Positions 1 to 5,165 of a stretch of 5,165 nt of DNA are shown one piece after another. The stretch covers positions 1-5,165 of the forward strand of contig CAADVJ010000023.1 of NCBI GenBank assembly GCA_900752475.1, given 5' to 3'. Position 1 is the stretch's first letter; each line of letters opens with the position of its first letter. A program made the translations under genes and the position numbers. The stretch comes from an uncultured Collinsella sp. GTDB lineage: Bacteria > Actinomycetota > Coriobacteriia > Coriobacteriales > Coriobacteriaceae. The notes below the pieces were generated by a model that ran no database searches, had not been told where the DNA came from, and saw nothing but the letters and a program-made list of their open reading frames with translations.

Positions 1-117
1 CCGGGCAGGGCATGAAGTTTGCTGCGCTACAGTCCTGCGCAAGAGGGAAAGCACATTAAGGGCTTTCCTTTGCGTGCGGAACTCGCGACAAACTTCATGC
101 CCTCCGGTCCGCCCCGG
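1..117. repeat. Long imperfect hairpin (extragenic palindrome or structured RNA)
   Basis: A perfect 15-base inverted repeat pairs 7-21 (AGGGCATGAAGTTTG) with 89-103. Pairing continues inward almost to the tip: 23-26 with 84-87 (one wobble), 31-35 with 78-83 (one bulge), 38-42 with 70-74, and 45-52 with 62-69 (one G-T pair), leaving a 9-base loop at 53-61. CCGGG at 1-5 can also pair with 113-117 outside an internal loop, so the element may continue beyond the left edge. About 39 base pairs in one stem is far beyond chance. It lies outside any gene. It could be a dispersed palindromic repeat (REP- or MITE-like), a terminator-like structure for a gene off the left edge, or a small structured RNA. 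No transposase or target-site duplication is visible. The hairpin is certain by pairing; its function is unknown. Confidence 0.75.
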
Positions 118-232
118 GAGCTAGGTTAACTAATTCGGGCCCGGCATTCAGAAAAGTCAGTGCAGCAAAATGGCGATGCGGATAGGAACGTGGGTATGGT
201 TTTCGCTGCGCGCACGGGTCCCCTGGGAAGCA

Positions 233-258
233 CCGTGCATTTTTGGGAGTATTCAGCA
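233..258 (+). repeat. 26-base motif, left copy of an inverted pair
   Basis: The copy reads CCGTGCA, then six bases TTTTTG, then GGAGTATTCAGCA. The same 7-base and 13-base blocks with the same 6-base spacing occur in opposite orientation at 445-470. Within this copy, GCACGG at 212-217 can also pair with CCGTGC at 233-238, giving a small local stem. The conserved blocks and fixed spacing suggest a protein-binding site or the end of a small mobile element. The function is unknown. Confidence 0.65.
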
Positions 259-444
259 AGCCAGGACGGCTGCATACGCGCCGGACATACCTTATTGGTC
301 CCAAGAACGCCTTCAGCGGGCGGTTTTGGTCGGTGGGCAGACCCCGTTGGGACAAATGGGCGTACTTCGCGCCGTACCGGAGCCCAAAATGACGTCAATC
401 TCCGCAACGTTACTCAGCCGCAGCGGCACCGGCAGAGCTCGTGG

Positions 445-470
445 TGCTGAATACTCCGTTTTTTGCACGG
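445..470 (-). repeat. 26-base motif, right copy of an inverted pair
   Basis: Read on the minus strand it is CCGTGCA, six bases AAAAAC, then GGAGTATTCAGCA. It matches the left copy at 233-258 in 20 of 20 conserved positions, while the spacer bases differ. The two copies point toward each other and enclose 186 bases (259-444). On the plus strand it carries a run of six T at 459-464, preceded by a 7-bp stem (424-430 with 443-449, one G-T pair). That stem is eight or more bases from the T run, so I do not call it a terminator. Confidence 0.65.
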
Positions 471-474
471 CACG

Positions 475-517
475 GGCGGGGATACATCAGGATCAGGAAG
501 AACATCCCAGCCTTTTT
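475..517 (+). terminator. Possible intrinsic terminator within the non-coding region
   Basis: GGC at 475-477 plus GGGAT at 479-483 pair with ATCCC at 504-508 plus GCC at 510-512, with one G-A mismatch between the two blocks. The loop is 20 bases. Five T follow directly at 513-517. The stem-then-T-run layout fits a Rho-independent terminator on the plus strand, but the loop is long and no gene is visible upstream. It would make sense as the end of a non-coding transcript. Confidence 0.4.
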
Positions 518-656
518 ATGCAATCTGTAATGGGAAGTATGCAAAACACCAAGAGACAGCATTGCTGATGTCCAAATTGAGCGCACGAGGCAGCAGCACC
601 TCAACCCCGCGCCCAAATCCAGCAGAGCGGGGACGCTCCTAACGAACCCCCATCGG

Positions 657-704
657 CAAACAAATCCGGCTCGAGCGCCATCCCAAAATAGACTGCCCGA
701 GCCG
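657..704 (-). terminator. Likely intrinsic terminator of the YtcJ-like amidohydrolase gene
   Basis: On the minus strand, CGGCTCGGGC (704 down to 695) pairs with GCTCGAGCCG (676 down to 667) in ten pairs, one of them G-U. The loop is 18 bases. The T-rich run GATTTGTTTG follows at 666 down to 657. The stem begins 23 bases past the stop codon of the amidohydrolase gene, the expected place for its terminator. The T run is interrupted and the loop is long, so strength is uncertain. Confidence 0.55.
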
Positions 705-727
705 CGTTTAACGGTGCGGTATGAACG

Positions 728-2365
728 TCAGCGCTCGTAAATCAAGTTACCTGCCAGGTAGGTGGCCTGAACCTTGGTGGCCTGGAGCTCTTGGGGGTCG
801 ATGGTGAGCGGGTTTTGGTCCAGGACTACCAGGTCGGCGTATTTGCCTGGCTCCAAGCTGCCGAGGTTTTGCTCGTCGCCTGCCGCATAGGCGCTGCCCA
901 GGGTGTAGTTGCGCAGGGCCGTTGCCGCGTCGATACGTTCGCTCGGCAACCAGCCGCCCTCGGGCCAGTGGCTTTTGGGGTCCTGGCGCATGATAGCCGT
1001 GTAGAGCACGTTCATGCTGGTAACGGGCGTGATAGGGCTGTCAGTACCGAAGGCTTGGCGAATGCCGCGCTGTTTATAGGTCGCAAACGGCCACATGATG
1101 CGGCTGCGTTCCAGGCCCAGATCGCGCTCGGGGCCGCCCGGGTCGAGTGTAATGTGACAGGGCTGGCTCGAGGCAACGACGTTAAGCTTGCGTAGACGAT
1201 CGATGTCCTCGGGCAAGAGGTTCTCCAGGTGCTCGAGCGTGTTATGGCCGTGCTGGGGCAGGCCGTACAGGTCGGCGGCCTCCTCGAAGATATCCAGCGC
1301 GGCATGAATCGCACCGTCACCAATGACGTGGATGCGCACGGTGTGACCGCGCTCCGCGGCCGCCAGAACCAGTTTGCGCATGCGCTCAGCCGGAACCGTC
1401 AGACGGCCCTGATCGCCCGGGAAGCGCGGGTTGGTATAGGGCTCGGTGAGATAGGCCGTGTGTTCGCTCGACACGCCGTCGAAGAACTGCTTAAAGCCTG
1501 GCGCCGAGAGCAGCGCGTTGTTCGCGTAACGTGCCTGCAGCTCTTCCAGGCGCGACTGGTCATCCAGCAGCGTGGGGAACAGATGGGCTCGGATGCCCAA
1601 CTTGCCGGCTGCCTGCAGCTTGTCATAGACGTCGTCGCGGATAAAATCGCAGCCCGGCATGGGCATGAGCGACATATCGCAGATCGAGGTGATGCCCTGC
1701 TCGGCCATACGCCTCATTTGATCGGCGTAAGCGCTTGCGATGCGATCCTCCCCCAGCCACTCAAAGCAGCGCGGTAGCAGCTGCATGGCAGCCGCCTCGT
1801 GAGCAATACCCGTGAGCTCACCGTTTGAGTCTTTGTCGTAACTGCCGCCCGCCGGCGGCTCGCTGTCGCGCGTGACGCCGAGCGCCTCGAGTGCACGGCT
1901 GTTGAGCCAAAGCGTGTGCCCGTCGCCCGAATACATAACGCAGGGACGATCGGGGAATGCCGCATCGAGCGACGCCTTGGTTGGATGCTCGGGCGGGTCC
2001 CAACGGTAATCGCGCCAGCCCTGTGTCACAACCCAAGCGTCGTCGGGCAGGTCCTGGGAAAACTCGAGCGCATGTTGCACCAGCGCCGCCTCGGACGTGC
2101 CCATATCCATGAGCATGTACGGCGAGGAACCGACCGAGGTATGGAAGAAGTGCAGGTGCGCATCGTGGAAACCGGGGCAGATGAATTGCTCGCCGTAGTC
2201 GACAACTGGCGCGGCGGCAGGGGCGGCGGCAATCACGTCATCGGGCGCGCCGACCGCGACGATGCGATCACCCGCGATGGCGATCGCCAGCTCGCGGGCG
2301 GTATCGATGCCGTCTTGCGCGGTAAAGACGTTCTTGGAGCGGATAATCCGATCGATATGTTGCAT
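728..2365 (-). CDS. YtcJ-like amidohydrolase (Amidohydro_3 family)
   Basis: This is a 545-residue metal-dependent hydrolase of the amidohydrolase superfamily, probably cytoplasmic because no signal peptide or membrane segment is visible. Landmarks in order: an N-terminal beta-sandwich strand region (1-60), the metal-binding HxH in GFHDAHLH (65-72, His70 and His72), KQFFDGVSSEHTAYL (292-306) with the Lys and Asp-Gly typical of YtcJ-like enzymes, HVIGD (346-350), the Leu-Glu-His at 377-379, and FGTDSPI (439-445) with catalytic Asp442. The C-terminal LEPGKYADLVVLD (504-516) is the usual closing strand. Length and motif order match the family, which includes N-substituted formamide deformylase; the substrate here cannot be told. 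In-frame ATGs lie at 2377, 2371 and 2365. None has a strong Shine-Dalgarno sequence; I chose 2365 because the family usually starts just before this first strand. The gene is divergent from the M20 gene and looks intact. Confidence 0.93.
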   Translation of the reverse strand: MQHIDRIIRSKNVFTAQDGIDTARELAIAIAGDRIVAVGAPDDVIAAAPAAAPVVDYGEQFICPGFHDAHLHFFHTSVGSSPYMLMDMGTSEAALVQHALEFSQDLPDDAWVVTQGWRDYRWDPPEHPTKASLDAAFPDRPCVMYSGDGHTLWLNSRALEALGVTRDSEPPAGGSYDKDSNGELTGIAHEAAAMQLLPRCFEWLGEDRIASAYADQMRRMAEQGITSICDMSLMPMPGCDFIRDDVYDKLQAAGKLGIRAHLFPTLLDDQSRLEELQARYANNALLSAPGFKQFFDGVSSEHTAYLTEPYTNPRFPGDQGRLTVPAERMRKLVLAAAERGHTVRIHVIGDGAIHAALDIFEEAADLYGLPQHGHNTLEHLENLLPEDIDRLRKLNVVASSQPCHITLDPGGPERDLGLERSRIMWPFATYKQRGIRQAFGTDSPITPVTSMNVLYTAIMRQDPKSHWPEGGWLPSERIDAATALRNYTLGSAYAAGDEQNLGSLEPGKYADLVVLDQNPLTIDPQELQATKVQATYLAGNLIYER

Positions 2366-2403
2366 GGGCATCCCCATCTCTGGCAGGAAATTCAACACCC
2401 CCG

Positions 2404-2409
2404 AGTGTA
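2404..2409 (-). promoter_or_regulatory. Weak candidate -10 element for the amidohydrolase gene
   Basis: On the minus strand, TACACT matches four of six bases of a sigma-70 -10 box and would give a leader of roughly 20 to 32 bases before the candidate start codons. No convincing -35 box is found at 16-18 bases upstream. The box sits inside GAGTGTACTC (2403-2412), a short palindrome with GAGT/ACTC arms flanked by C runs, which could be an operator overlapping the promoter. This is a guess from pattern only. Confidence 0.22.
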
Positions 2410-2452
2410 CTCCCCCGCCCTTGTAACAAAACCCCAAGCGGCAAACGGCAAC

Positions 2453-2482
2453 TTTACCAGCCCTAGCGGCAGGTGGCATACT
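2453..2482 (+). promoter_or_regulatory. Candidate sigma-70-type promoter of the M20 gene
   Basis: TTTACC at 2453-2458 (four of six against TTGACA) and CATACT at 2477-2482 (four of six against TATAAT) are separated by 18 bases. Transcription would begin near 2489, leaving a leader of about 45 bases before the ATG at 2534. It lies in the 168-base spacer between the two divergent genes, so a regulator bound here could affect both. Confidence 0.33.
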
Positions 2483-2517
2483 GGAGAGAGCCTGTACGAT
2501 TTTGCGATCAACCCAGC

Positions 2518-2523
2518 AAGGAG
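2518..2523 (+). promoter_or_regulatory. Ribosome binding site of the M20 gene
   Basis: AAGGAG is a strong Shine-Dalgarno match, ending 10 bases before the ATG at 2534. It decides the start: the same frame stays open far upstream, through the antisense of the neighbouring gene, but no upstream start has such a site and the protein upstream of 2534 does not resemble the family. Confidence 0.8.
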
Positions 2524-2533
2524 CAAATCGACC

Positions 2534-3997
2534 ATGACGAAGACCAAGGCACAGCAGATTATGGCGGCGACCGAGGCTCGCGCGGCTGACGACGTCACCG
2601 CAGCCATCAAAGATATCGCTACCGAGTTTGAACCATATATCATCAAGCAGCGCCGGCACTTCCATAAGCACCCGGAGCTGAGCCTTGCCGAGGAGCGCAC
2701 GACCTCCGACATCGCCAACCAGCTCGACGCCATGAATATCCCCTACGAGCGTCCGCTCAAGACCGGCTTGGTGGCAACGCTTCGCGGTACCGCGCCGGAT
2801 GCCTACCGCGAGGACGGCACGCCACGCCGCCGCATCCTGCTGCGCGCCGACATCGACGCCCTGCCCGTCACCGAGCAGACCGGCGAAGAGTTCGCCAGCG
2901 TCAACGAGGGCTGCATGCACGCCTGCGGTCACGACTGCCATATCGCCATGATGCTCGGCACGCTGCAAATCCTGCGCCATATGACCGACGACATCCACGG
3001 CGAGGTCCGCATCGTCTTCCAGCCCAGCGAGGAAAACGGCCAGGGCGCCAAGCTCATGATCGGCACGGGCGTGCTCGACGGCGTCGATGGCGCCTACGCC
3101 GCGCACATCTGGAGTGAGGTCGACGCCGGCACCGTGAGCTGCGAGCCCGGTCCGCGCATGGCCAATACCGACTGGTTCCGCATCGACGTCCGCGGCACCT
3201 CGTGCCATGGCGCCATGCCCCAGCGAGGTCACGACGCCGTCATGGTTGCCGCCGAGATTGTCAACGCCCTGCAGACCATCGTCTCGCGCGAGATCAGCCC
3301 CTACGAGCCGGCCGTCATCACCGTCGGCGAGCTGCACGGCGGCACCGCGCGCAACGTTATCGCCGGCACGGCCTACCTCGCCGGCACGGTGCGCACCTAC
3401 GGAGATTCGACCCACGAGGAAATGCCGGAGCTTATGCGCCGCATCGTGGAGCATACCGCGGCCGCCTTGGGCGCCGAGGCAGAGCTCACCGACTACACCA
3501 TCGCCAACTACAAGGTCGAAAACGACGCCGCCTCGAGCGAGCGCTGCCGTCAGGCCGTAATCAAGTGCCTGGGCCCCACCGGCCAAGGACATTATCGCGG
3601 CACGCTTTCGGGCGAGGATTTCTCGGAGTACCTGCGCCGCGTACCGGGCGTGCTCGCCTTTGTAGGTACGCGCAACCCCAAGATTGGCGCCACGTACGCC
3701 CAGCATTCCTGCTTTTACAAGATTGACGAGACCGTGCTGGCAAAGGGCTCCATGGTGGCCGCCCAGTATGCTATCGACTTTTTGGCCGAGCCCACGCAAG
3801 AGGAGCTCGACGGCCCCGCGATTACCGCGGTCGCCGAAACCAACCCCGATCTGGCCGCCAAGTTGCGCTCTGCCAAGGCGACGACCGCCGAGGCTCGCGA
3901 CGCCATCCATGATGCCCGAACGGCTCGCCATGCCGCGATCAAGGGCATCCACGACGCACGCGCTGCTGCACGCCGCGAGGAGAAGCACGACGAGTAG
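2534..3997 (+). CDS. M20D-family metallo-amidohydrolase with C-terminal helical extension
   Basis: This is a 487-residue zinc or manganese-type hydrolase of the M20D group (amino-acylase, hippurate hydrolase and IAA-amino acid hydrolase relatives), expected to cleave N-acyl amino acids or similar amides in the cytoplasm. Visible motifs: RRHFHKHPELS (40-50), LLRADIDALPV (102-112), HACGHDCH (129-136), QPSEE (163-167), HIW (191-193), the dimerisation-domain SCHGAMPQRGHDA (223-235), HGGTARNVI (268-276) and HSCFYKIDE (391-399). The inferred metal ligands are Cys131, His133, Glu167, His191 and His391, with Glu166 as general base. From memory, this spacing matches the plant enzyme ILL2. The catalytic part ends near residue 418. 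About 70 further residues form a charged Ala/Arg-rich helix with a repeated IHDARxA (458-464 and 472-478), which typical members of about 390-400 residues lack. Exact substrate unknown. Confidence 0.93.
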   Translation: MTKTKAQQIMAATEARAADDVTAAIKDIATEFEPYIIKQRRHFHKHPELSLAEERTTSDIANQLDAMNIPYERPLKTGLVATLRGTAPDAYREDGTPRRRILLRADIDALPVTEQTGEEFASVNEGCMHACGHDCHIAMMLGTLQILRHMTDDIHGEVRIVFQPSEENGQGAKLMIGTGVLDGVDGAYAAHIWSEVDAGTVSCEPGPRMANTDWFRIDVRGTSCHGAMPQRGHDAVMVAAEIVNALQTIVSREISPYEPAVITVGELHGGTARNVIAGTAYLAGTVRTYGDSTHEEMPELMRRIVEHTAAALGAEAELTDYTIANYKVENDAASSERCRQAVIKCLGPTGQGHYRGTLSGEDFSEYLRRVPGVLAFVGTRNPKIGATYAQHSCFYKIDETVLAKGSMVAAQYAIDFLAEPTQEELDGPAITAVAETNPDLAAKLRSAKATTAEARDAIHDARTARHAAIKGIHDARAAARREEKHDE

Positions 3998-4032
3998 TCG
4001 TCACCCCCATCCATAACAGCCTGGCTAAAGCA

Positions 4033-4070
4033 GAGCGGGGGCGGACGTATCGAAACGTCCGCCCCCGCTC
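4033..4070. terminator. Strong hairpin, likely bidirectional terminator
   Basis: GAGCGGGGGCGGACGT at 4033-4048 pairs perfectly with 4055-4070, giving a 16-bp G/C-rich stem and a 6-base loop ATCGAA. It starts 35 bases after the M20 stop codon and lies 58 bases past the stop of the convergent membrane-protein gene. The following bases are only moderately T-rich on either strand (ATTCTTC on plus, TGCTTTA on minus). The very stable stem between two convergent genes supports use by both. Confidence 0.8.
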
Positions 4071-4128
4071 ATTCTTCAAGCGCTATTTCTACCATTTCTA
4101 CCCCGTCCCCAAATGGCAGGCGGCAGGG

Positions 4129-5165
4129 TTACTCGTCCTGATGATCCTCGTCGGAGCTTGGCTCGGGCGCCGACGCAGGTGCAGATGCCGGCTCAGGCTC
4201 AGGCTCAGGCGCAGGCTCGGGCTCAGATGCCGTCTCAGACTCGGGCGCCGGTTCAGGCTCGGGCGCTGGTTCAGGCTCGGGGGCCGGCTCCGGCCCGGTC
4301 GCGGGAGCGGGGGGAGGGGCCGGCGAAGCATCCGGAGCACCGTAACCCGAAGGGGTGGACTTCTTCTCGAAGGGCAACACAAAAGTCAGGACGTCGTCCT
4401 TATCCTCATCGGCCCACTCGCTTGCATAGCGTGCGGCCCAATAGCCAACGGCACGGTGCTTGAGCATCTTGCCAAAGACCGTAAGAAATACGGTGACGAA
4501 AGCGACCAGCACCAAGAACAGCGCGAGCGTGACGCCACCGCCGGTAACAATTGCCTCAATACCCGTAGGACGATAGTAGTAGCCATACATACCGACAGAG
4601 GCAATGGCGCCAAAGACGACCGTCAAGATCCATGTGACAACGTTGGCGACCAGGCCCGTCAAAAACTCGGGAAGGAACGAAGCACAGAACAGCTTGGTCT
4701 TGTTGTGCTTAAACGCCGCCCAGACCTTATCGAGCGAAAACGCGCTCTCGACACGCCCGGTCACCGCAAAGTGCATCACGGCGATGTCGGCGAACATCTT
4801 AAAGAAGACACCCAGAATCGCCGAGGCAATTAGCGCCAGGACAAGCAGGCCAAGCGAGCCAAACAGCGCAGCCTCGAGCGCATAAGAGCCGTAATAAGAA
4901 TACGAGCCCGCAGCGCCAATTACCACGCCCTCCACCAGCGAAAGCACTACACCGATAACGGGAATGGCAGCGATAACCTCGAGCACGACCGAAATAACGC
5001 TCGAAAAGACTCCGAGACCAAACGACGTGGAACGCATCAGCGGACGATCCATGCCGTCATCGATCTTAAGCGACAGATCGCGACCCCACTCGATGCCAAA
5101 GCCGGAACCGCACACGCTCGCAATGCAAGCTGCCAAAAAGCCGATGGCAGCCGCAATGCCGCCAA
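4129..5165 (-). CDS. DUF4013-like multi-pass membrane protein, 5' end outside the window
   Basis: The frame stays open to the right edge, so only the C-terminal 344 residues are seen. Codons 5137-5163 still encode hydrophobic GGIAAAIGF continuous with what follows, and the only start-like codon nearby is a TTG at 5136, so the real start probably lies beyond 5165. Counting from 5163, hydrophobic segments lie near residues 1-19, 48-83, 98-122, 165-192 and 207-231. The stretch around 128-160, with an AVTGRVESAFSLDKVWAAF pattern before a long hydrophobic helix, and the closing KHRAVGYWAARYASEW, resemble DUF4013 proteins of unknown function. A polar linker (252-280) leads to a Pro/Glu/Ala repeat tail (281-337) and an acidic end SSDEDHQDE. 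It converges on the M20 gene. Family assignment is by remembered pattern and is moderate; membrane topology is clear. Confidence 0.8.
   Translation of the reverse strand, partial: GGIAAAIGFLAACIASVCGSGFGIEWGRDLSLKIDDGMDRPLMRSTSFGLGVFSSVISVVLEVIAAIPVIGVVLSLVEGVVIGAAGSYSYYGSYALEAALFGSLGLLVLALIASAILGVFFKMFADIAVMHFAVTGRVESAFSLDKVWAAFKHNKTKLFCASFLPEFLTGLVANVVTWILTVVFGAIASVGMYGYYYRPTGIEAIVTGGGVTLALFLVLVAFVTVFLTVFGKMLKHRAVGYWAARYASEWADEDKDDVLTFVLPFEKKSTPSGYGAPDASPAPPPAPATGPEPAPEPEPAPEPEPAPESETASEPEPAPEPEPEPASAPASAPEPSSDEDHQDE
4153..4323 (-). repeat. Low-complexity Pro/Glu/Ala-coding repeat tract
   Basis: This tract encodes the tail of the membrane protein, with PEPAPEP units. At DNA level (plus strand) it is built from six-base GGCTCA or GGCTCG variants, densest at 4190-4222. 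It includes an 18-base tandem unit in which GGTTCAGGCTCGGG occurs at 4250-4263 and again at 4268-4281. Such a tract can gain or lose multiples of six bases in frame. The Pro-rich acidic tail may be an extended spacer on one face of the membrane. Confidence 0.8.

Larger units (their letters stand above)
118..656. other. Non-coding stretch without a supportable gene
   Basis: Several short open frames of 60 to 130 codons cross this stretch on both strands. They overlap each other, have no clear ribosome binding site, and encode Arg/Pro/Cys-rich sequences with no recognisable domain. Base use is less G/C-skewed than in the flanking genes, and there are several short A or T runs. What it does hold is a pair of inverted 26-base motifs (233-258 and 445-470), a terminator-like hairpin (475-517) and an 8-base palindrome TGACGTCA at 390-397. 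It could be a regulatory or non-coding RNA region, or the remnant of a small mobile element. No tRNA or known riboswitch signature was recognised. Confidence 0.6.

Noticed and set aside
7..103. Integron attC site, suggested by a long bulged hairpin
   Set aside because: The arms do not end in the expected GTTRRRY and RYYYAAC core sites, and there is no cassette gene or integrase nearby.
390..397. TGACGTCA palindrome with an overlapping minus-strand TTGACG as a promoter
   Set aside because: No -10 box lies at a suitable distance, and an isolated 8-base palindrome is not rare enough to claim as an operator.
519..546. Third copy of the GGAGTATTC motif (TGCA, then GGGAAGTATGCA)
   Set aside because: The resemblance needs gaps and a different spacer length; similarity is too weak to call.
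95..616. Several overlapping short open frames on both strands in the left region
   Set aside because: They have no ribosome binding sites, no recognisable domains and Arg/Pro/Cys-rich content, and they overlap the inverted motifs. A short real peptide cannot be fully excluded.
605..632. CCCCGC / GCGGGG inverted repeat as a terminator
   Set aside because: There are only six pairs with a 16-base loop and no T run on either strand; the stem at 667-704 is better placed and better formed.
1916..2533. In-frame upstream extension of the M20 gene, giving a 693-residue protein
   Set aside because: The extra part is antisense to the amidohydrolase gene and has no family resemblance, while the ATG at 2534 has a strong AAGGAG site.
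3202..3726. Arg-rich open frames overlapping the M20 gene in other frames
   Set aside because: They are shadow frames inside a well-supported gene with conserved catalytic motifs.
728..3988. A 1086-codon open frame on the minus strand, extending the amidohydrolase upstream through the antisense of the M20 gene
   Set aside because: Upstream of about 2377 the translation is low-complexity Gly/Ala/Val/Asp sequence and the exact antisense of a clear M20 gene. It is a by-product of G/C third-position bias, not a fusion protein.

Overview
The window looks like chromosomal DNA from a high-GC gut actinobacterium of the class Coriobacteriia, most likely Collinsella or a close relative. This is inferred from the strong G/C third-position bias, the Ala/Glu/Asp-rich proteins and the gene types, not from a marker gene. 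It holds two intact metallohydrolase genes, one membrane-protein gene cut by the right edge, and a gene-poor left end of about 725 bases.

Left end (1-727): no convincing protein gene. Positions 1-117 fold into one long imperfect hairpin. Between 233 and 470 the same 26-base motif occurs twice in opposite orientation, enclosing 186 bases. A terminator-like hairpin on the plus strand follows at 475-517. A second terminator, at 657-704 on the minus strand, closes the amidohydrolase gene.

Middle (728-3997): two divergent genes share a 168-base spacer. The minus-strand gene (728-2365) encodes a 545-residue amidohydrolase of the YtcJ-like Amidohydro_3 type. The plus-strand gene (2534-3997) encodes an M20D metallo-amidohydrolase with all expected metal ligands, plus an unusual charged helical C-terminal extension. 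The two act on related chemistry (hydrolysis of amide or C-N bonds in small molecules), and the shared spacer would allow joint control. Their substrates cannot be read from sequence.

Right end (4033-5165): a perfect 16-bp hairpin serves as a likely bidirectional terminator between the M20 gene and a convergent minus-strand gene. That gene encodes a multi-pass membrane protein resembling the DUF4013 family, with a long Pro/Glu/Ala repeat tail and an acidic end. Its frame stays open to the right edge, so its true start lies outside the window.

No CRISPR array, tRNA, rRNA, transposase or phage gene was found. The most unusual content is the palindromic and repeat-rich non-coding left end and the extra C-terminal domain on the M20 enzyme.
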